From a candidate division FCPU426 bacterium (lineage in GTDB: Bacteria; Oederibacteriota; Muellerivitia; Muellerivitales; DAHXKG01): 64,000 nt of DNA. The translations under genes and the position numbers were made by a program. Shown here piece by piece: positions 54,844 to 63,599 of the stretch; positions within the stretch are counted from its first letter, which is position 1, and every line of letters starts with the position of its first letter. A model generated the notes under the pieces. That model did not search any database. It saw nothing but the letters and a program-made list of their open reading frames with translations, and had not been told where the DNA came from. The stretch covers positions 186,001-250,000 of the forward strand of contig DAHXKG010000001.1 in the NCBI GenBank assembly GCA_027366525.1. The letters run 5' to 3'.

Positions 54844-55905
54844 TTACGCAGGAGGCAATCCACCTAGATATAAATAATTTAAGGATCTTGACCGACTGAT
54901 CAAGCGGGAAATAATTGGATTGGGGAAGCGATGGACATAAGGAACTGCCCACTCAATATCGCCAGCCGTAATAAATTGCCCAGGCGTATCCTGCTTGACT
55001 CCCGTCTGTTTTTGAAAATACTGGTTATTCATCAACCCCGCAATTACACGATTTACCAACCGATGCAATGCTCCGTGATTTTTTTTGTACAAATTTAATC
55101 CATTGTCGGTTCCATATTCTGCTAAATAAACCAATGGAGCCACTGCAAATAAATGGTAATGAAGTGCTCGTGGCCCTCGGCGCATTTCTAATGGTAAAGT
55201 ACCTTGATTCGTAATTTGACGAACGCCATTTTGATAAGCTAGCATCCCCCATTGAAATAACTTTGAATCGTTGGATACAATCCCTACGGAAGCCACTTCC
55301 AGTCCAGCCCAATAGAACAAATTATTCAAATTATGCTTCCAAGCCTTGGCTAATCGAGCGTTATAATATATCTGCGTTTGACGCGCAATTTGCTGCATCC
55401 ATTTAGTAATTGATTGATATTCTGATGGTGTGACTAGACCACTCTCTCGAATCTTTAGATAGGCAATGGCAAGCGCGTTGGTAAGCCAAACACTCACAAA
55501 CAACCCTTGCCGAGAAAGTTTTCCCCTAAAAATTCCCTCATTCGCCATCCGCTGTAACCCCTGAATAACACATTGGGCAGCTAGACGACTTCCGGTTTGC
55601 TGATAAGCATCAGCGGCTGTTATAATATGTGCTACCATTCTTTTGTAGGGCCTTGAACATTTTTGATAAACTTTCATTTTTTTAATATCAATAATTGACG
55701 CAAGAAACGGCGTGTTTTTTTTATAGAACCCATGAAATTCTGCATTGGGTGATAATTTTTTCCATTTAGGGCAATGATAACTATAATTTGTCAGTTTTAT
55801 TTTTTTATAGTCCCATGGAGATCTCAACGTGGATTTAGCCCATACAAACGAATGACTGAAACTGACTAAAACAACTACCCAGCCCCAAAAAATTAAGCGT
55901 TTCAT
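54844..55905 (-). CDS. Secreted PL5 (AlgL-like) alginate-lyase-family protein lacking the catalytic His
   Basis: This 353-residue protein has a signal peptide (residues 1-24, ending VWA). The start at 55905 is chosen for spacing to GGGGAG. It aligns with the AlgL family of poly-mannuronate lyases from about residue 40 on. The catalytic segment is NNLFYWAG (194-201), and EMRRGPRALHYH (240-251) supplies Arg243 and Tyr250. Spacing matches P. aeruginosa AlgL exactly (Asn201-Arg249 and Tyr256), but the catalytic His202 is Leu196 here (TTG at 55318-55320 on the minus strand). GTLPLEMRR and KNHGALHRL are also conserved. It may bind rather than cleave polysaccharide. It lies just upstream of argJ. 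Confidence 0.82.
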   Translation of the reverse strand: MKRLIFWGWVVVLVSFSHSFVWAKSTLRSPWDYKKIKLTNYSYHCPKWKKLSPNAEFHGFYKKNTPFLASIIDIKKMKVYQKCSRPYKRMVAHIITAADAYQQTGSRLAAQCVIQGLQRMANEGIFRGKLSRQGLFVSVWLTNALAIAYLKIRESGLVTPSEYQSITKWMQQIARQTQIYYNARLAKAWKHNLNNLFYWAGLEVASVGIVSNDSKLFQWGMLAYQNGVRQITNQGTLPLEMRRGPRALHYHLFAVAPLVYLAEYGTDNGLNLYKKNHGALHRLVNRVIAGLMNNQYFQKQTGVKQDTPGQFITAGDIEWAVPYVHRFPNPIISRLISRSRSLNYLYLGGLPPA

Positions 55906-56121
55906 CATTAGCTCCCCTTGAGCCTTTAGTTCCATAAGTATAACTAAGTATTACTTTAATTCAATTTATTTTATACAATATGATTTGAGCGTCTGTTGGG
56001 ATTGTTTTTAGTACTCATTTTGATTAAAGTATGCTACTCAAGTTGCTTGCCGATCAAAAATTTTCAATTGCACTAGAGCCGTCTTTTTTTAAACTCTTCA
56101 TCCACTTTAGAAGGATCGACA

Positions 56122-56799
56122 GTGTTTCCACAAGACATTTTACCTATTTCATCCCTCCTCTTTGATTTAGATGGAACGCTCATTGATTCACGGCAAGATC
56201 TTGTAAAAGCCGTAAATTATACCCTGGATCAATTACAATTTCCGTGTCTGCCTAGTTCAACTATTGAATCATATGTAGGACGCGGACTTTCATTTCTTCT
56301 AAAAAACGCTTTTCAAACTTCTGATTCTATTATTCTCCAAAAAGCCATTCAAATTTTTAATCAATTTTATGAAACCCATTGCGTCGATACTACGTGTCCG
56401 TTCCCACAAACAGTGGAATTTCTTCAAGCTATTCAATCGCAACATATTTTAATGGCCATTGTCTCCAACAAACCCCAACGATTTACTGAACTCATTCTTA
56501 AAAAACTTAATTTGCATTCATTTTTTCAGTTCGCATTAGGACCGGAATCGGTTCCATTTCCCAAACCACATCCCTCTGCATTACTCACCGCTTTAAATCA
56601 GTTACAAACATCCCCTATATTATCCTTATTTATTGGTGATTCTCCCATGGATATCCAAGCAGCACACGCTGTACCCATGAAAGTTGGGATCATTCCACAT
56701 GGCTTTAGTTCGCAAGAAGAACTGAAAAAATACAACCCCGATTTTATGGTTCCTCATTTCAAAGATTTTTTACCGTTGATTCGTTACGCCCCCAGATAA
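56122..56799 (+). CDS. gph: HAD-superfamily phosphatase, phosphoglycolate phosphatase-like
   Basis: This 225-residue cytoplasmic phosphatase has the HAD motifs: LLFDLDGTLIDS (16-27, nucleophile Asp), IVSNKP (Ser in motif II), KPHPSALL (Lys in motif III) and FIGDSPMDIQAAH (motif IV acidic residues). A helical cap domain lies between motifs I and II, typical of Gph. The start codon is GTG at 56122, with AGAAGGAT upstream. Which phosphate ester it uses cannot be told from the motifs alone. Confidence 0.88.
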   Translation: MFPQDILPISSLLFDLDGTLIDSRQDLVKAVNYTLDQLQFPCLPSSTIESYVGRGLSFLLKNAFQTSDSIILQKAIQIFNQFYETHCVDTTCPFPQTVEFLQAIQSQHILMAIVSNKPQRFTELILKKLNLHSFFQFALGPESVPFPKPHPSALLTALNQLQTSPILSLFIGDSPMDIQAAHAVPMKVGIIPHGFSSQEELKKYNPDFMVPHFKDFLPLIRYAPR

Positions 56800-56869
56800 T
56801 TACTACATCTTTAATCTTGACTTTTTATTTGGATTTTTTAAACTCTAGTGAAAAAATAAAGGAGTATTT

Positions 56870-57472
56870 ATGAAATCTTCCAACGCGTTTTTTGTGGGTT
56901 TGATGATTGCTGTATTATCCGTATTATCGATTTCTCCATTATGGGCTTCAACTTTTACCATGGATACACAACACACTCAAATCGGCTTTAAAGTTAAACA
57001 CATGACTATTGCTTATGTACGAGGTCGTTTTGATCGATTCCAAGGAAGCTTCACGTATGATCCCAAGGATCTCAAAGCCTCCCATGCAGAAATTCGTATT
57101 CAAGCTGCAAGCATTGATACCGGTTCTACGGCCCGAGATAAAGATCTTCGATCTGCAGCTTTTTTATGGGTTCAAAAATATCCCTGGATTACTTTTACAA
57201 GCACTAAAGTTATTGGCTCCAATCCCCAAAAATTTAACTTGCTAGGAAAGTTAACTATTCATGGAGTGACCCACATCGTTCAACTGCATGTTCAATTAGG
57301 TGGCCAAATACTTTTTAATGGAAAAGAACAAATTGCGTTTCATGCTTCTACCCTGATTAATCGCAAGCATTACGGTATTATTTGGAATAAGATTTTGGAT
57401 AATGGTGGATTCTTAATTGGCAATCATGTTTATATCACTTTAGAAGTCCAAGGATATCCTTCAGGGAAATAA
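56870..57472 (+). CDS. YceI-family periplasmic protein
   Basis: This 200-residue exported protein has a signal peptide (1-26, ending LWA). The mature part has the lipocalin-like YceI fold: TFTMDTQHTQIGFKVKHM, then VRGRFDRFQGSFTYD, SAAFLWVQKYPWITFTS and FNLLGKLTIHGVTHIVQLHV. Members bind polyisoprenoids or related lipids. The ribosome site AAAGGAGT precedes the ATG. It converges on pdxH with a 12-base overlap of coding ends. Confidence 0.93.
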   Translation: MKSSNAFFVGLMIAVLSVLSISPLWASTFTMDTQHTQIGFKVKHMTIAYVRGRFDRFQGSFTYDPKDLKASHAEIRIQAASIDTGSTARDKDLRSAAFLWVQKYPWITFTSTKVIGSNPQKFNLLGKLTIHGVTHIVQLHVQLGGQILFNGKEQIAFHASTLINRKHYGIIWNKILDNGGFLIGNHVYITLEVQGYPSGK

Positions 57473-58111
57473 TCGTTTTAATTGCCATTGATGCTTTACA
57501 TGGCGATAAACTAATCGATCATGAAGTCGATTAGGTTGGCCCTGCCAAAATTCAAATTGAGAAGGAACGAATCGATATCCCCCCCAACTCGGGGGGCGGG
57601 GAATTACTTTACCCTGATAAAGATGTTTGAAATACTTAATGCGTTCCAATAATTCATGACGACTTTTAAGAACCGAACTTTGTTCGGAAGCCCATGCACT
57701 AATTTGGGATTGACGAGGTCGAGTTTTAAAATATTCCGTTGATTCATTAAAACTCAATTTGAAAACTTGCCCTTCAATTCGTATTTGGCGATTAAGCTTC
57801 GGCCAATAAAACAGCAAAGAAGCACGAGGATTCCGATCTAGTTCTTTACCTTTATCGCTTTTATAGTTTGTAAAAAACACAAACCGATGTTGATCCATTT
57901 GCTTCATTAACACAACTCTACTACAAGGAAATCGAGTTTTTCGAATCGTAGATAAAACCATCGCATTAGGATCTATCTCTTTAAATTTAACTGCTTGTTT
58001 GAACCACCTTTCAAATAGCTTAAATGGCGATTGAGGACTCTTTTCCTCCAACAATCCAGTTGAGTAATATTCACGCCGCAATTGATATAAATATTTTTTT
58101 TCGAGTGCCAT
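57461..58111 (-). CDS. pdxH: Pyridoxine/pyridoxamine 5'-phosphate oxidase
   Basis: This FMN enzyme makes pyridoxal 5'-phosphate. It has 216 residues. Signatures are YSTGLLEEKSPQSPFKLFERWF near the N-terminus, CSRVVLMKQMD, FFTNYKSDKGKELDRNPRASLLFYW (FMN site), RQIRIEGQV, SWGGYRFVPSQFEFWQGQ and RLHDRLVY at the substrate site. All parts of the family are present. It appears monocistronic. Confidence 0.96.
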   Translation of the reverse strand: MALEKKYLYQLRREYYSTGLLEEKSPQSPFKLFERWFKQAVKFKEIDPNAMVLSTIRKTRFPCSRVVLMKQMDQHRFVFFTNYKSDKGKELDRNPRASLLFYWPKLNRQIRIEGQVFKLSFNESTEYFKTRPRQSQISAWASEQSSVLKSRHELLERIKYFKHLYQGKVIPRPPSWGGYRFVPSQFEFWQGQPNRLHDRLVYRHVKHQWQLKRLFP

Positions 58112-58552
58112 TTTCCCCTACTTAATCGCACCTGTAGTTTGGTCTATCTTATAACTTTTTAAAAATCCAGCAATCCATTTTGATCATATTGACAAGATAC
58201 TTTAATTATTTTCAACTCTATTTAATGAAATGATTGCAGCAATTTTCAAATCCTTGGAATCAAGTCCCACTATCAAAAAATCGCCTGTTTTATAATTGGA
58301 GTTGTAAAATCAGCGAAATTTAAGTATTTAATCCAACTCTTTGTTTAAAAAGTTTTTTACTTCATTATGTAAATTAATCAATCTCTGTTTGACCTGCGTT
58401 ACCATTGTAAGGACACCAACTAGTGAACCTACTAATAAAATCAACTTAATTATCTTTTCAGCTAGATTTAGACTCCTAACTTTCCAATTCTAAGCAGCTA
58501 ATTTTGTTCTTGAAATAAGCGTATCAGGTACATCTGCCCCCTAGTTACAAAA
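58112..58552. other. Intergenic region between pdxH and nrsF
   Basis: This is about 440 bases with no recognisable conserved gene. It holds the short open frame described at 58328-58444 on the minus strand. No terminator with a T-run was found after the nrsF-like gene. Confidence 0.45.
58328..58444 (-). CDS. Possible very small membrane protein
   Basis: This is a 38-codon frame from a TTG. The translation has one hydrophobic segment (ILLVGSLVGVLTMVTQV) followed by an amphipathic, charged helix (RLINLHNEVKNFLNKELD), which looks like a genuine small membrane protein. The frame stays open upstream (LAEKIIK precedes it) to an AGGAG at 58475-58479, but there is no standard start codon near that site. 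It could be a decayed gene. Confidence is low because nothing else supports it. Confidence 0.25.
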   Translation of the reverse strand: MILLVGSLVGVLTMVTQVKQRLINLHNEVKNFLNKELD

Positions 58553-59242
58553 CTATTTTTTCCATTTTGAAAACCACCAAGTTCCTATTAGCAAAGCAAT
58601 TAAAATCATAATTAAAAAAGATAAACCATAGATTGCCATAACATAACATGATTCACAAATGGGATAAAGCAGTTGCGAAATTCCCATTCCCATTAAAAAA
58701 GCAGCCATACTTACCCAAATTCCAGTCCACATTGGTTGAAGAGGGGCGTTTTTAGAAATTAAAAATCCAAGTACAATCCAAGGAATGGCACTTAAAGCTA
58801 AAACACATCCAAAACAACGTGGTTGTTTAATAACACATGTAAATAAATTCATGTAGTTCCAGTAAAAATGGGCATCATAAATTGGGAAAACCACTACCAA
58901 AATTAGTGTAACCGTTAAAATTATTTTAAAAATATTTTTAGTTATTCGTCCAGGTATGCTAGATGCTATGGCTTTCCATCCAGCCAATGCAGCACCTAAA
59001 ATTGAAATAATCAAGAAATCATGCGCTTGCTGATTTGACATCATACTCATTTGACACGTTGATTTCCCCATCACCCAGACGGCTATACTCATACCTGCAA
59101 TTGATAAGGCAATCCAAGAAAGCCACTGAACCCAAATGGAAGCAATTGATTTTTTAGGGTGATGCGTTTTGATCAATTGACTCATCACTTTTTGATGAAC
59201 TTCATTTACTGTAACCCGATGAAATTTTTTATTGGACTTCAT
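58553..59242 (-). CDS. nrsF: NrsF-family (DUF1109) anti-sigma membrane protein
   Basis: This 229-residue inner-membrane protein has six hydrophobic helices after a cytoplasmic N-terminal tail. It fits the NrsF/DUF1109 family, including HDFLIISILGAALAGWKA, an IPWIVLGFLI segment, and Cys residues in periplasmic loops. NrsF restrains its cognate ECF sigma factor. The start ATG overlaps the sigma stop as ATGA (4 bases), which fixes the start and ties the pair together. Confidence 0.8.
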   Translation of the reverse strand: MKSNKKFHRVTVNEVHQKVMSQLIKTHHPKKSIASIWVQWLSWIALSIAGMSIAVWVMGKSTCQMSMMSNQQAHDFLIISILGAALAGWKAIASSIPGRITKNIFKIILTVTLILVVVFPIYDAHFYWNYMNLFTCVIKQPRCFGCVLALSAIPWIVLGFLISKNAPLQPMWTGIWVSMAAFLMGMGISQLLYPICESCYVMAIYGLSFLIMILIALLIGTWWFSKWKK

Positions 59243-59808
59243 AGCCGATCCTTCAACATTTTCCGCAGTAGAATATATCCACAATGCGCCCTGGATTTTA
59301 AAGCTGCAACTGAAATTTTCAAAATTTTTGCAGCTTCTTCTAATGAAAGTCCTTCTAATTTCAATAACTCAATTGCTTCTCGGTTCAACTTGGGCAGTGT
59401 GCATAAGGCCTCATAAAGGTCTTCCTTCCATCCAAACGATTTATTGACGGAGATCGTATCGGGAATAATTTCCAAAACAAATTCTCTTTCCTTTTGCTTT
59501 TTATACTTTCGCAATGAATCCCACATAGAATTCCGAACTACCGCAAAAAGCCATGGACCCAATGGTTGCTGAGGGTTATATGTATGGTAGGCTTTGTGAA
59601 ATTTCAGCAATGTTTCTTGATATATGTCACCTACTTGCTGACTATCAAATATTCTTTTTCGAATATATTGATAAATAATCGGACCTACTTCATTCAAAAA
59701 TTGAGCATAGGCGTCATGATTCCCTGCTTGTATTTGAGCAATAAGCTTTGACCATGATTGCCATTGTAATGGATTTTGAATCCTATGCTTTTGATTATGG
59801 TCATCCAT
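59239..59808 (-). CDS. ECF sigma factor (SigF/NrsF-linked type)
   Basis: This 189-residue sigma-70 family factor has a region 2 (VGDIYQETLLKFHKAYHTYNPQQPLGPWLFAVVRNSMWDSLRK in parts) and a region 4 (LCTLPKLNREAIELLKLEGLSLEEAAKILKISVAALKSRAHCG in parts). The regions are joined by a short linker, as in ECF factors. It is translationally coupled to the NrsF-like gene. In related systems the pair responds to metal or oxidative stress; this is inference from family. Confidence 0.92.
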   Translation of the reverse strand: MDDHNQKHRIQNPLQWQSWSKLIAQIQAGNHDAYAQFLNEVGPIIYQYIRKRIFDSQQVGDIYQETLLKFHKAYHTYNPQQPLGPWLFAVVRNSMWDSLRKYKKQKEREFVLEIIPDTISVNKSFGWKEDLYEALCTLPKLNREAIELLKLEGLSLEEAAKILKISVAALKSRAHCGYILLRKMLKDRL

Positions 59809-60495
59809 AAAAAAATTATCTATTAAATTATGTCGTATTGCAAGGTTTGGGCATTCTCAACTTCAAAATCAACTATCAAAAGTCGCTGATAATTCCGTAG
59901 TACTAGAATTCAACATGCATCTCAATACCGTGAATAAAACTCTTCGAAAATTTCAAACCCAAGAGCTTTCATAGACACGTTGTGGTCAAAAAGATAATGG
60001 GTTTAATTTCTCAATCGAAACAACGCCCTCTATCTTGAGCCCCCAAGACTCACTGTATGCTTCCATGCGTCTCCGGTGGAAAATATCTCTTAAATCCGCA
60101 CATGAACCTTGAATGAAATTCCAGGTTTAAAAACAATGCATCCCTATAGGATAGCTTATAAAAATGCCGATCAAATCAAACATCAAAAACAAAATTTTGA
60201 AATTAAAATGTTCTAATTTCGAGATTTCATCAACTCTTTATCTAACCTTCTCCATAATTTAGCCCGATATAAACTTAAGGGTATAGCAATTTCAGTGCAT
60301 TTCAAGGAAGGTAGGCTTGTCATACATGGTCAACAACGAATGTCTGTTGCGCAAGCGACACGCCTCAGAGCGTTTCAACAAATTTATTTGGCAGGCAGAG
60401 AATCCGTTTTAAAGTCTTTAGAAAAATTTTCTACAAATCATTTAAAGCTGAATCATTTTTAAACATTATTCAGTAACTGTTAAAAAAACTGCTAA
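59809..60495. other. Intergenic region between cspA and the ECF sigma gene
   Basis: This is about 690 bases without a clear gene. A 16-codon frame on the minus strand (59922-59972) reads MKALGFEIFEEFY and resembles the N-terminus of S-adenosylmethionine decarboxylase, but it stops at once; it could be a remnant. The plus-strand frame at 60217-60462 is listed separately. Base composition is uneven, consistent with decayed DNA. Confidence 0.4.
60217..60462 (+). pseudogene. Orphan open frame without a start codon
   Basis: This is an 81-codon frame ended by TAA. The translation looks protein-like: a segment with GIAISVHFKEGRLVIHGQQ, then SVAQATRLRAFQQIYLAGR and a Lys-rich C-terminus. No ATG, GTG or TTG with a ribosome site begins it; an ATG just upstream is followed by a stop after one codon. 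I do not recognise a family. It may be a truncated gene or a chance frame. Confidence 0.25.
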
Positions 60496-60537
60496 AAATA
60501 AAAAACCCTTAAAAAAAATTTCAAGGGTTTTTTATTT
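60496..60537 (-). terminator. Rho-independent terminator of the cold-shock gene
   Basis: A perfect 15-bp stem, AAATAAAAAACCCTT with its complement (60496-60510 and 60523-60537), encloses a 12-base loop. Read on the minus strand the second arm contains a run of T after AAGGG, so it should stop transcription of the cold-shock gene about 20 bases after its stop codon. Confidence 0.8.
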
Positions 60538-60557
60538 AGACAGACTATCCACATTAT

Positions 60558-60758
60558 TTAAATTTTATGGACATTTTCGGCTTTAGGACCTTTTTCTCCT
60601 TGGGTGAGCTCAAATTCTACTCGATCCCCTTCATTGAGACTCTTATAACCGTCTGACTGGATGGCTGAATAATGTACAAACACATCATTCCCTCCATCTT
60701 GGGCAATAAATCCAAATCCTTTTTCATTTTTAAACCACTTTACTGTTCCTTTAGGCAT
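60558..60758 (-). CDS. Cold-shock protein (CspA family)
   Basis: This 66-residue nucleic-acid chaperone is one OB-fold. The RNA-binding motifs are KGFGFIAQ (RNP1, 13-20) and VFVHYSAI (RNP2, 26-33); [17 protein letters not shown] closes the domain. A ribosome site with AGAGGATAG precedes the ATG. A terminator follows. The 256-base gap upstream has no gene and may hold a long leader, as is common for these genes. Confidence 0.96.
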   Translation of the reverse strand: MPKGTVKWFKNEKGFGFIAQDGGNDVFVHYSAIQSDGYKSLNEGDRVEFELTQGEKGPKAENVHKI

Positions 60759-61014
60759 CTGCTATCCTCTTCTCTTCTAAAATTAAATTACCCCGACTGA
60801 GCAACATCCTCATAATCATGGGCGGCATTATTGTACCTCAAAATCTTAAAAAGAAAACTTTTTTTTTAAAAAAATACAATCAAAATATTCTAAATTTAAA
60901 GGATTTTCCATGTATTCGAAATAAATAATTAAGACTCCGCCTTAAACTTTGGGCTATAAAAAATCAAAAAAATGGTCAAGCTTGGCTAAAACAACTAGCC
61001 CCCCATTCATAAAT

Positions 61015-61470
61015 TTATTTATTTAATTGCCTGGTATACACAATAAAATCCGTAGCGGGCGGCTCAAGCCCCGATTGTTTAAGCGCTGTTGCAATTTGTC
61101 CACGATGATAAACGCCATGTGTTCCCAATTGCACGAGAATATCCTCCAAATTTGAGCGGGATGGCTCGCCTTTCATATTGCGATATTCCAGTATTTTTTT
61201 CAATTCCAAATCATCAATCGTATTTAAATAATCGATTATTTTTTCACAAAACTTTTTAGCACACACTTCAAAATCATCTTGAGTTTGAAATAAACTATTA
61301 TCCGCCACCGCTCCTGTAATGCGTTGTAGCCAAATTTGATGTGCTCCAAGAATATGCGTCATTTTGGCTTTCGCTCTTTCATTGATTGGACTAGTTTTAA
61401 ACATGGCTTGAATCATTAGAAGATTGGCCCATAAATCATATTGAAATAACTTAATAAAAAATGGTTTCAC
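61015..61470 (-). CDS. DinB/YfiT-family putative metal-dependent protein
   Basis: This 151-residue four-helix-bundle protein is of the DinB-like type. The potential metal-ligand histidines are in HILGAHQIWL (H39, H44) and GTHGVYHRGQIA (about 115-126). The YDLWANLLMI start and the RGQIATALKQSGL segment are typical. Family members act in thiol or bacillithiol chemistry or are of unknown role; nothing here decides. It appears monocistronic. Confidence 0.88.
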   Translation of the reverse strand: MKPFFIKLFQYDLWANLLMIQAMFKTSPINERAKAKMTHILGAHQIWLQRITGAVADNSLFQTQDDFEVCAKKFCEKIIDYLNTIDDLELKKILEYRNMKGEPSRSNLEDILVQLGTHGVYHRGQIATALKQSGLEPPATDFIVYTRQLNK

Positions 61471-61772
61471 TTTTTATCCTTTTTAAAAGAATATGTATTC
61501 TATTTTTATAAATTAAAAACTAAAAATCAAGTTGTTTATATTAAGAAGATACTTGTCGCTGAGCCTGTCATGATGCACAATCTATTGGTTGTTATTATGT
61601 CTCCATCGCATATATTTACTAGCCCTCTTAGAGCACTTTGACATGATCCACTGTTTTAAATTTTCAACCTAGCGTTGAGCGTATGATCGTTGAATTTCAA
61701 GTTCCCGATAGAATGTCGCTCATCCTTAACCCATGAATCCGACCTAACCTGAAACATAAATCTTTTTACATC
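61471..61772. other. Intergenic region upstream of the DinB-like gene
   Basis: This is about 300 bases with no open frame of note, no tRNA and no clear terminator. Both neighbouring genes are on the minus strand, so it should hold the end of the methyltransferase transcript and the promoter of the DinB-like gene. Neither could be located with confidence. Confidence 0.4.
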
Positions 61773-62750
61773 TTAATTTTTTTCTAGAAACAATTTCACA
61801 TTATCTACAGCTTTTGTTTTTTTCAATCGAGCGACAAAAAAACCTTCCCATTGATCATTCGGCAAAATTCGACGACTTAAAGAAAGTGAAGCATCAAATT
61901 GTTGACCCTGAAATCTGGTTAATCCATATTGAGCTCTAGGAAAAAAAGTATTAATGGGTTCTAAGCAAATTTTCCCATCCCACATTGCAAGAATATCATT
62001 TAAAATCCCCTCATTTTCTTCTGGAGCAAATGTACACGTTGAGTAAACAAGAATGCCCCCCGGTTTCAAGGCTAATACTGCAGAATTTAAAAGTTGCCGT
62101 TGAAGCTTCGCCATTTGTTGAATGACTTGGATATTCCAGTGTTGATACGTTGAATTATGGGACGCTAAAAATTTTCCCTCCGAACTACACGGAGCGTCCA
62201 ACAAGACTTTATCAAACTGTTCGAAATAGTGTTGACCTAATCGTCGCCCATCACTTGGTTCTAAAAGTAAAATCGAGGTCGCATTTTGACGAATAATGTT
62301 AAACCGTAGTTTTTGCCATCGAATTTTGTCTTTTTCATTGGCAAAAATTCGAGCTTGATTTCTCGCAAGACTTGCCAACTGAGTAACTTTCCCACCCGGT
62401 GCTGCAGCTAATTCTAAAATGGTTTCTCCTGGTTGTGGATTTAATACTAAAGGAGGAATCATACTAGAAAGATTCTGCAAGTAAATTCTCCCATCCAAAT
62501 AAATATTCGTTTTTTCCAAATCCCGTTGTTTTAATTTTTTAAGCACATATGCGTCTGAATACCATGGTACCGATTGAACTCCAAAACCCAGGTCTTGAAG
62601 TTCTGAAATTACTGTTTGATCCGAATCAATTAATCGATTAATTCGAAAAGTAGTTTTTCGCACTTGAGTTAAAGATTTTAAAAAATCATTCCAATATAAT
62701 TTTGGAATAACCATTTGCATTCTAGATAAAAACAAATCTGGAATTCTCAT
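61773..62750 (-). CDS. RsmB/NOP-family 5-methylcytosine rRNA methyltransferase
   Basis: This 325-residue SAM-dependent methyltransferase has the SAM loop ELAAAPGGKVTQLASL (about 108-123), LDAPCSSEG (motif IV, with the PC) and YSTCTFAPEENEGIL (motif VI, catalytic Cys in TC). The N-terminal part is short and lacks a NusB or PUA domain, so it is closest to the RsmF/YebU core. The precise rRNA target is uncertain. It appears monocistronic. Confidence 0.9.
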   Translation of the reverse strand: MRIPDLFLSRMQMVIPKLYWNDFLKSLTQVRKTTFRINRLIDSDQTVISELQDLGFGVQSVPWYSDAYVLKKLKQRDLEKTNIYLDGRIYLQNLSSMIPPLVLNPQPGETILELAAAPGGKVTQLASLARNQARIFANEKDKIRWQKLRFNIIRQNATSILLLEPSDGRRLGQHYFEQFDKVLLDAPCSSEGKFLASHNSTYQHWNIQVIQQMAKLQRQLLNSAVLALKPGGILVYSTCTFAPEENEGILNDILAMWDGKICLEPINTFFPRAQYGLTRFQGQQFDASLSLSRRILPNDQWEGFFVARLKKTKAVDNVKLFLEKN

Positions 62751-63017
62751 AGTTTAGCTTTCAAAAAAAGCAGCTTGTTTAAAGAGCGGTAAAGTATTAT
62801 CACTGTTCGTTTATTTCGAGTTACATTGAATTTATTCTGCTAAGTTCAAAGCAAATTTTAAAAAGCCCAATGAGTCTCTGACGTGTATCTTTGAAATACT
62901 TGGGGCTGATAAACCCTGCACGCCCACTCAATTCCAATAAAATATTATTTTGTATTTTAACTCAGTAAAAATATTTCAGCAATTTTACGTTTTGCAAAAA
63001 AATCACCCATTTACCAG

Positions 63018-63599
63018 TCAATAAATTTGGAAGTTAATGCGTAATTTCACAGATGCATTGATAGGAATGCTGTTATCTGTAGCTGGAAGAAATTTCCACT
63101 CTTTTACTGTTTTTAACGCAATGGCATCTAATATTGCATTCCCACAAGAACTTAATAGTTGAGCAGATACCGTTCCATATTTGTCAATAAAAATTTGGAT
63201 AATCACTGCTGTATTCATCACTCGATTTCTCAGATAATTTGGTATGACCGGATGGGGTGTATACAAAGCTACAGGTCCATGTGTTGGTCCCAAAGGAGAA
63301 CCCGACCCTTGTTTATTCTGAGTTGTTTTTATAACAGGTTTAACTTTAGCGTGTGTAAGCGATTTGCTAATAGTATCTTTTGAAACATGGTGCGCGGCAC
63401 GTTCGCTTGGCAGTTGGATTAACTGGGCTTGAATCAGTGTGGCCTGTGGGAAAGTTTGTGACGGACTTGAAAAAATAAACCCTCGAAGAATTCCAACACC
63501 AATTAAAATTAAAAGCTCAAAAGCAAATGCAATGCTCAAAGCTATTAGTATCTCTTTATATCCTGAATCGTATTTTTTTATCTCCGCTAAGGACCTCAT
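63018..63599 (-). CDS. TonB-family energy transducer
   Basis: This 193-residue protein has a cytoplasmic start, one membrane helix (about 20-43), a Pro/Lys-poor periplasmic linker (about 50-110), and a C-terminal TonB-like domain (YLRNRVMNTAVIIQIFIDKYGTVSAQLLSSCGNAILDAIALKTVKEWKFLP in parts). The TonB box-interacting end is short. It overlaps the ExbD gene by four bases, so the two are co-translated. It probably energises an outer-membrane receptor or a Tol-type function; no receptor is in the window. Confidence 0.88.
   Translation of the reverse strand: MRSLAEIKKYDSGYKEILIALSIAFAFELLILIGVGILRGFIFSSPSQTFPQATLIQAQLIQLPSERAAHHVSKDTISKSLTHAKVKPVIKTTQNKQGSGSPLGPTHGPVALYTPHPVIPNYLRNRVMNTAVIIQIFIDKYGTVSAQLLSSCGNAILDAIALKTVKEWKFLPATDNSIPINASVKLRINFQIY

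Noticed and set aside
54812-54952. Longer N-terminus for argJ
   Set aside because: The added residues do not resemble ArgJ, and the ATG at 54811 has a good ribosome site.
59922-59972. MKALGFEIFEEFY... frame resembling the N-terminus of S-adenosylmethionine decarboxylase
   Set aside because: Only 16 codons with an immediate stop and no ribosome site; the rest of the enzyme is not found in any frame nearby.
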